Shown in pieces: positions 58,194 to 64,000 of a stretch of 64,000 nucleotides of DNA (position 1 is the first letter of the stretch; the number at the start of each line of letters is the position of its first letter). The notes below the pieces were generated by a model. It did not search any database and was not told where the DNA came from. It was given only the letters and a program-made list of their open reading frames with translations. Position numbers and translations under genes: made by a program. The DNA is from Yersinia vastinensis (GTDB lineage: Bacteria > Pseudomonadota > Gammaproteobacteria > Enterobacterales > Enterobacteriaceae): the NCBI RefSeq assembly GCF_902726565.1, contig NZ_CACVAF010000002.1, positions 427,851-491,850 on the forward strand. Reading direction: 5' to 3'.

Positions 58194-58559
58194 CACCTTC
58201 TATCTGACCGGTTACCTACCGGCTACTCCCTCCCCGATATCCCCCCAGTATTTGTGGAGCAATGAATCTGTTCTATGATGCCAACCACATTGATGAAAAC
58301 TTAATACAATTATTAATATTATTTTAAACTGATTATTTGGATACGGAAATTTAGATACTTAAACGAAAAACAGGAATATTCCTACAAAACCAACCCTAGT
58401 ATCTGATTATTTTTTGACCTAAATCACGTTATCGTGAGTTCATGAATTATCGTTGCAGTAATAAATTTGATGCTCATGTGTATTTTAAAAAGTAAACGAG
58501 AATTCATATTAATAAACTTATTCTTTTTATCATATTTTATATCTGGGCCATTACTTAAA
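58194..58559. other. AT-rich region before the autotransporter gene
   Basis: These 366 bases become very AT-rich after about 58280. I see no gene or strong terminator. A frame is open upstream from 58467 into the autotransporter but lacks a ribosome binding site and similarity. The composition suggests H-NS-type silencing, as at many acquired genes. Confidence 0.4.
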
Positions 58560-61500
58560 ATGAAAAAATTTAACTACAAATTATCTTGTATCGCCTTAAC
58601 TATTATATCTGCGATTAGTACTACAACTTCTTATGCTGACATCGGTTTTACAGGTGATGTAATACCCGACTTACCTGACTGGGATATTCCAGGGGTAATA
58701 ATAATTGGTAATACGTCATTTGGTGCTATGGATATTTTCAATGGTGGACCGTTGAACAGCGGAAGTGGTGGAACGTTAACCAGCGGAAATGTAGCCGCTG
58801 GGCTATGGAGCTATATTGGTTATAGTTCTACAGCTACCGGTGAGGTAGTTATTACTGGCTCTGACTCTAAGTGGATAAATAACGGGGTGCTCTTTGTTGG
58901 TTATAACGGTAACGGCACATTACTGATAGCGGATGGAGGAGTTGTAAATAACCCTGTTAACGCGACACATGTTGGTTTTGGTGTTGGGGCTGTTGGTTAT
59001 CTTGAAGTCAGTGGAACTGATTCACAATTAATCAACGGCGGTGAGTTACGCATTGGTGGCGAAAATGACAGTAATGGCATGATGCGAATTACCGATGGTG
59101 CTGTAGTCACTAACCAAAATGATGCTGATATTGCGTATCGCCCAGGTTCAACCGGTAGCGTTGAAGTCACAGGTCTAGGCTCAATCTGGAATGCCGGTAA
59201 TCGTATGTTCATCGGCCATGAAGGTGATGGCAGTCTTAAAATCACCAATGGCGGCGTTGTTACCACGGCAACGAAAGCAAGCGTTGCGGCAGGAACGACT
59301 TCAACCGGTTATGTAGAAGTGAACGGTGCAGGTTCCCGCTGGCAAGTGGGTACTTTACTTGATATAGGAACAAATGGCCCTGCCACCATGGTAGTTTCTG
59401 ATGGTGGTGTAGTAACCAGTCAAAGCGGGAATATTAACGACTCTATCGGAGTGGTAGAAATTACCGGCACCGACTCTCGTTGGGATAATGCCGAGACCCT
59501 GCAAATTGGTTCGTTTTACGCATCAGTAGGTTCTAATAGTACTCTAAATATCACTAATGGTGGCGTTGTAACTGATAGTTTTGGTTATGTTGGTGCAGGG
59601 AAAGATGCCACTGGCCGAGTAAATATCTCAGGTACAGATTCTTCTTGGCACAACGCTAACAGCTTGGTTATTGGTAACAGTGGGAATGGCTCTGTCGTCG
59701 TCTCCGATGGCGGGAGTCTCAGTAGTTCTGGTAGCTATGTCGGCTATACCGCTGGCTCAAAAGGTGACGTTTTGGTCACTGGTGTTAACTCCAATTGGGT
59801 TAATACAGGTGATATTCGTTTTGGGGAGTTTGGCGGTAACGCCTCACTGACTATTAATAACAGTGGGACTGTTCAAACCGATAATTTAACCATTGCTAAA
59901 GATGCAACTTCAATCGGAGTACTGAATATTGGTAGCGCAGCTAATTATACTGCGTCATTAGCCGGTTATATTAATACACCACTTATTACCTTAGGGAGCG
60001 GTGATAGCTCAATTGTCTTTAACCATATTGATACTGATTATCAGTTTAATTCTGCCATTGCTGGCAGTGGTAAAGTGGCCGTTTACAGTGGTATGACGGT
60101 ATTAAATGGCGTAAATACCTATAGTGGTACGACAACAGTTAATTCTGGCATCTTAAAGGCTGGTGCTGCAAGCAGCTTCAGTACAGCTTCCGAATATATT
60201 GTCGAGACTGCGGGGGAACTGGATTTAGCCGGTTTCGACCAGACACTGAACAGTCTAAGTAATAGCGGTACTGTGAGCCTTAACGGTGTACCAGGTACGA
60301 TTCTGACGGTATCCGGTAATTACATCGGCAACGATGGCTTGCTCAATTTTAACTCAGTACTGAATAATGACACCTCGGCTACTGATAAATTAGTCGTTAA
60401 CGGCAATACTTCGGGTACAACTCGCGTGGGTGTGACTAACTTGGGTGGCAGTGGTGCAGCAACATTGAATGGCATTGAGCTGATTGAAGTCAATGGGCTG
60501 TCGAACGGTGAGTTTGTTAAACAAGGACGTATTGTTGCTGGCGCCTATGATTACTCTCTGGCGCGTGGTGTCGGAACAAATGCAAATAATTGGTACCTGA
60601 CAAGTACAGTTATTCCAGTTGATCCAATTGACCCAGTTATTCCAGTTGACCCAGTTGACCCAGTTGACCCAGTTGACCCAGTTGACCCAGTTGACCCAGT
60701 TGACCCAGTTGACCCATCATTAATGATCAAACGTCCTGAAGCGAGCAATTATGCAGCTAACCTGGCTGCAGTCAATAACATGTTCGTGACGAACCTTAAT
60801 GACCGCATGGGTGAAACACAGTATATCGACGCATTGACCGGTGAACATAAATTAACCAGCCTGTGGTTGCGTAACGAAGGTGGTCACAACCGCTCTCGTG
60901 ATACATCAGGCCAACTGAGTACACAGGCTAATCGTTATGTCGTGCAATTGGGCGGTGATATAGCTCAATGGAGCAGCAATACAACGGACCGCTTCCATCT
61001 GGGTGTTATGGCTGGGTATGGTAATAGCAAAAGTACCACTGTTTCACGGGCATCCGGCTACAACGCTAAAGGGTCAACCGACGGCTATAGTACCGGTGTA
61101 TATGGGACTTGGTACGCGAACAACGAAGATAAAGCTGGACTATACGTTGACAGTTGGGTGCAATACAGCTGGTTCAACAATACCGTTGAAGGCCAGAACT
61201 TAGCTGCTGAAGAATACAAATCCAAAGGGGTAACAGCTTCTGTCGAAAGTGGTTATACCTTTAAAGTGGGTGAAAATGCCGCTAAGAATGCCGCCTACTT
61301 CATTCAACCTAAGGCGCAAGTTACCTGGATGGGTGTGAAAGCTGACGACCATAAAGAAGCCAACGGAACGAATGTGTCTGGAGAAGGTGATGGTAATATT
61401 CAGACCCGCCTGGGTGTAAAAGCCTTTATGAACGGCTACAGCGATCAGGATAAAGGCAAAGACCGTGTATTCCAGCCGTTTATTGAAGCAAACTGGATCC

Positions 61501-61700
61501 ATAATACTAAAGACTTTGGCACAACAATGGATAATGTAACAGTGAAGCAGGATGGTGCTGCAAATATCGGTGAGTTGAAAGTGGGTGTTGAAGGTCAAAT
61601 GAATAAGAACGTCAACCTTTGGGGTAATGTTGGCCAGCAGATCGGCAACAAAGGTTATAGCGATACTGCGGTGATGTTAGGAGTTAAATATAACTTTTAA
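58560..61700 (+). CDS. Large type Va autotransporter with T5SS repeats
   Basis: A 1046-residue secreted or surface protein. Parts in order: signal peptide (about 1-27, ending SYADIG); a passenger of about seven ~50-residue repeats (roughly 90-450) of the T5SS/PEP-CTERM-associated type, each with a pattern like ATGxVxVxGxxSxW and VGxxGxGxLxIxxGGxV; one autotransporter-associated beta-strand repeat ([14 protein letters not shown], near 520); a PVDP-repeat linker (about 687-719); and a C-terminal autotransporter barrel (about 770-1046) ending in VKYNF. No protease or lipase motif is seen, so adhesion or aggregation is the likely role. ATG at 58560 ([10 protein letters not shown]) is preferred; frame opens upstream. 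Neighbours are phage-type genes. Confidence 0.85.
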   Translation: MKKFNYKLSCIALTIISAISTTTSYADIGFTGDVIPDLPDWDIPGVIIIGNTSFGAMDIFNGGPLNSGSGGTLTSGNVAAGLWSYIGYSSTATGEVVITGSDSKWINNGVLFVGYNGNGTLLIADGGVVNNPVNATHVGFGVGAVGYLEVSGTDSQLINGGELRIGGENDSNGMMRITDGAVVTNQNDADIAYRPGSTGSVEVTGLGSIWNAGNRMFIGHEGDGSLKITNGGVVTTATKASVAAGTTSTGYVEVNGAGSRWQVGTLLDIGTNGPATMVVSDGGVVTSQSGNINDSIGVVEITGTDSRWDNAETLQIGSFYASVGSNSTLNITNGGVVTDSFGYVGAGKDATGRVNISGTDSSWHNANSLVIGNSGNGSVVVSDGGSLSSSGSYVGYTAGSKGDVLVTGVNSNWVNTGDIRFGEFGGNASLTINNSGTVQTDNLTIAKDATSIGVLNIGSAANYTASLAGYINTPLITLGSGDSSIVFNHIDTDYQFNSAIAGSGKVAVYSGMTVLNGVNTYSGTTTVNSGILKAGAASSFSTASEYIVETAGELDLAGFDQTLNSLSNSGTVSLNGVPGTILTVSGNYIGNDGLLNFNSVLNNDTSATDKLVVNGNTSGTTRVGVTNLGGSGAATLNGIELIEVNGLSNGEFVKQGRIVAGAYDYSLARGVGTNANNWYLTSTVIPVDPIDPVIPVDPVDPVDPVDPVDPVDPVDPVDPSLMIKRPEASNYAANLAAVNNMFVTNLNDRMGETQYIDALTGEHKLTSLWLRNEGGHNRSRDTSGQLSTQANRYVVQLGGDIAQWSSNTTDRFHLGVMAGYGNSKSTTVSRASGYNAKGSTDGYSTGVYGTWYANNEDKAGLYVDSWVQYSWFNNTVEGQNLAAEEYKSKGVTASVESGYTFKVGENAAKNAAYFIQPKAQVTWMGVKADDHKEANGTNVSGEGDGNIQTRLGVKAFMNGYSDQDKGKDRVFQPFIEANWIHNTKDFGTTMDNVTVKQDGAANIGELKVGVEGQMNKNVNLWGNVGQQIGNKGYSDTAVMLGVKYNF
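60618..60716 (+). repeat. Tandem 9-bp repeat in the autotransporter linker
   Basis: Eleven 9-base units coding Val-Asp-Pro-like triplets. The last eight (60645-60716) are perfect GTTGACCCA copies; the first three are diverged. Since the unit is a multiple of three, copy changes would alter linker length without frameshift. Confidence 0.95.
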
Positions 61701-61735
61701 TACTGATTGTGATATTAAAACTAAATAAGTTTACT

Positions 61736-61759
61736 AACCGGGCAATTAAGCCCGGTTTT
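61736..61759 (+). terminator. Autotransporter gene terminator
   Basis: AACCGGGC, loop AATTAA, GCCCGGTT followed by TT: a perfect 8-bp stem with a short T run, about 35 bases after the stop codon. Confidence 0.85.
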
Positions 61760-61765
61760 GTATTT

Positions 61766-61993
61766 CTAATTTACGTCTTCTGCAAGAATATCCTCACCCT
61801 CAATAGATGGAACATATGTTGGTTCTGGCCAGCCCTCTCGCATAAAATCATCAAACTTATAAAAAAATACATACCAACGGGGGTCATCCACCTCTACGGT
61901 TCCCATGTTGAGATAAAAACCCGGAGTGGGGGCGATTTCGAAGTACATCTTAATAACGGCGTGTGTTTCATCTTCAAAAATGACATTTACCAT
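61766..61993 (-). CDS. Small protein downstream of the tail fibre gene
   Basis: A 75-residue acidic protein (MVNVIFEDETHAVIKMYFEIAPTP...) with a tryptophan- and tyrosine-rich middle (DDPRWYVFFYKFDDFMREGW). I do not recognise a named family. Its ribosome binding site AGGGGG overlaps the stop codon of the tail fibre gene, and only 9 bases separate the two genes, so they are almost surely cotranslated. Genes in this position in lambdoid phages often encode tail-fibre assembly chaperones or tail accessory proteins; that role is an inference from place, size and charge. Confidence 0.75.
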   Translation of the reverse strand: MVNVIFEDETHAVIKMYFEIAPTPGFYLNMGTVEVDDPRWYVFFYKFDDFMREGWPEPTYVPSIEGEDILAEDVN

Positions 61994-62002
61994 ATAAACC
62001 CC

Positions 62003-63244
62003 CTAGAATGTATAACCAGACACCACCAGTGCCCAGGTGCCTTGGACAGGCGATGCACCTACAGTAAAATAAGTAGTGTTATTGGCCCCAATCAATACAT
62101 CTCCCGTGCCTATACATACTGCTGAATTATTTTGAAATCTAATCCTCCCTGTTGCTGATGCATCTGTTGAAACAACAAATGAGGTGCTTGCACCCCCACC
62201 GCCTGCGTTGGCCGTACCCTCCACTAATGCAGTTTTAGCATTCTTGGGACATATGGTTGATAAGTCTATCGCCTGGTAGGTGACGGGTATGGTTCCGCTA
62301 GAAATAGTGATTGGGGGGAAATTAATACGCCTATCCCTTTGCCAGCCTTGCCGGAAGCGAACACCTAACAAGGGCCATACACTGACTAAAGCAGAAGCTG
62401 TGTAACCCGCTGGAGCATTTGCCCCTGAATATATAAGAGGCGCAACAGAGCCTGTTGTATTCCGTGCCAACATAACTCGTGCTTTTGTTGTTGGATTGTA
62501 CATAACATAAATAGCAACAAATCCATCTGTGGGAGGGGTTCCTGTATCCATCCCTCCCGCGCCAACTGTTGAAATATTAATACCCGCACTCACACCCCTA
62601 AGTCTATAAGTTAGACCTGCGGCGTCTCCTACTACTACTTCATCGGCAGTGAACATACCCGTCGCGAGACCAGCGGCGGGGAAATTTAATATAGCGCTAG
62701 CAGCACTACCAACCACCCCCGTTAATTGAGCCATAGATGCTGGGCTTTTAGCTGTAGTACCATCACCAGACAAGACCATCGGGCCGGTCATCGTCCCACC
62801 ATCAAGGGACAATTTATTGTCTATGTCTGCGCTCATTTGATTAAGTGACGGAATAACTACAATTGAACCATCTGGCGCAATAATAGTGACATCGCCAGTA
62901 CTGGTTGTTATATTTTGCCAATCTTTAAACAACTGTTGATAAAATCCTAATTGAGCTGATGACTCACGCGCTAATGCAGAATATGAATTAGAAACAGATG
63001 TATGAATTGCATAATTTGAATTAGTCAAAGAATCAACAATATTTCCATTAATTCTAATTTTAGTATCACTGTCTACAGCCAATATTTCATAAACCAATGT
63101 ATTTCCATCGGATCTGGTGACATACAATGCCTGTCCAATAGCAACACCCATGACATTGTTAGCCCATTGAGTTCCAGAACCGGTAATAACGTTCTGACCG
63201 GATGGGGCTGTAATTGTCCCAGTTCTATACCAAGCACCAATCAT
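62003..63244 (-). CDS. Phage tail fibre protein
   Basis: A 413-residue protein with phage tail-fibre character. The N-terminal part (MIGAWYRTGTITAPSGQNVITGSGTQWANN...) is the module seen in many lambdoid tail fibres and attaches to the tail tip. A short helical stretch (ALARESSAQLGFYQQLFKDW) and the GGTMTGPMVLSGDGTTAKSPASM segment typical of fibre shafts follow. The C-terminal 200 residues, rich in Gly, Thr and Val, probably form the receptor-binding part. ATG at 63244 has AGGGA upstream; a start five codons earlier is less likely. It follows the gpJ-like gene by 84 bases. Confidence 0.85.
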   Translation of the reverse strand: MIGAWYRTGTITAPSGQNVITGSGTQWANNVMGVAIGQALYVTRSDGNTLVYEILAVDSDTKIRINGNIVDSLTNSNYAIHTSVSNSYSALARESSAQLGFYQQLFKDWQNITTSTGDVTIIAPDGSIVVIPSLNQMSADIDNKLSLDGGTMTGPMVLSGDGTTAKSPASMAQLTGVVGSAASAILNFPAAGLATGMFTADEVVVGDAAGLTYRLRGVSAGINISTVGAGGMDTGTPPTDGFVAIYVMYNPTTKARVMLARNTTGSVAPLIYSGANAPAGYTASALVSVWPLLGVRFRQGWQRDRRINFPPITISSGTIPVTYQAIDLSTICPKNAKTALVEGTANAGGGGASTSFVVSTDASATGRIRFQNNSAVCIGTGDVLIGANNTTYFTVGASPVQGTWALVVSGYTF

Positions 63245-63328
63245 AGTGATCCCTATCATTTATGATATTTAATTAAATTAGAACACCGAAATAACACAGG
63301 CGTCCGTCACAGGTTATGAGGTAGTTTA

Positions 63329-64000
<672 letters not shown>

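Noticed and set aside
58467..58559. N-terminal extension of the autotransporter
   Set aside because: It would put an extra hydrophobic stretch before a standard signal peptide and has no ribosome binding site; kept only as an open question.
60645..60716. Possible CRISPR-like array
   Set aside because: The units are directly joined 9-mers with no spacers, and lie within a coding sequence.
60551..60748. Minus-strand frame coding repeated Ser-Thr-Gly
   Set aside because: It is the complement of the Val-Asp-Pro repeat in the autotransporter and has no independent support.
61200..61598. 132-codon minus-strand frame opposite the autotransporter barrel
   Set aside because: It is antisense to the conserved beta-domain and has no supporting start signals or similarity.

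Overview
The window looks like chromosomal DNA of a Yersinia species, most likely of the Y. enterocolitica group rather than Y. pestis. Proteins and gene order follow the enterobacterial backbone known in E. coli as alaA-yfbR-yfbS-hxpA-yfbU-yfbV-ackA-pta ... hisPMQJ-ubiX-purF-cvpA-dedD-folC-accD-dedA-truA-usg-pdxB-flk-fabB-mnmC-yfcL-epmC-yfcA. The intergenic spaces hold ERIC-type and other short palindromic elements typical of yersiniae. The species call rests on recalled protein similarity and was not tested by a search.

Layout. (1) 1-10 kb: alaA (5' end outside the window), nucleotidase, permease and HAD phosphatase genes, then ackA-pta, with two abutting palindromic elements between them. 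(2) 10-13.4 kb: a LacI-type regulator facing a three-gene ascorbate-family PTS, with three copies of one palindromic operator between them; this sits where E. coli has yfcC. (3) 13.4-17 kb: yfcD, yfcE, a stand-alone EAL protein and yfcH. (4) 17-30.8 kb: an almost unbroken minus-strand housekeeping block: histidine uptake behind a sigma-54-like promoter, flavin prenylation, purine, folate, fatty-acid, pseudouridine and PLP synthesis. (5) 30.8-39.2 kb, between pdxB and flk: an AraC/EamA pair, an EamA/MocR pair and a complete scsABCD copper/thiol-redox cluster, absent from this position in E. coli. (6) 39.5-40.6 kb: flk. (7) 40.6-51.8 kb, between flk and fabB: a YbiR-like permease, an Agp-like periplasmic acid phosphatase, a complete beta-glucoside PTS operon with its LacI regulator, phospho-beta-glucosidase and LamB/ScrY-type porin, a YgeA-like racemase and a PAS-GGDEF diguanylate cyclase. 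(8) 52-57.7 kb: fabB, mnmC, yfcL, epmC, yfcA. (9) 57.9-64 kb: prophage-like DNA with an SOS-type dinI homologue, a large autotransporter, a small unknown gene, a tail fibre gene and the C-terminal part of a lambda gpJ-like tail tip protein.

How it works together. The core encodes acetate overflow, envelope and cofactor functions. The inserted blocks add carbohydrate scavenging (two PTS systems under LacI repressors, one with CRP-like sites), periplasmic phosphate release, copper and redox defence, c-di-GMP signalling (one EAL and one GGDEF protein) and a surface autotransporter apparently carried at a prophage end. Recognisable control sites include PurR (cvpA-purF), FabR and FadR (fabB), sigma-54 and NtrC (hisJ), LexA (dinI-like) and the LacI operators. 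All are read by eye from motif matches.

The least conventional features are the prophage-end autotransporter with its in-frame 9-bp repeat array, the duplicated ERIC segment that provides the stop codons of both mnmC and yfcL, the pair of palindromic elements inside ackA-pta, the three-operator array before an orphan PTS, and an scs terminator that overlaps the end of a convergent regulator gene. I found no clearly unprecedented system.
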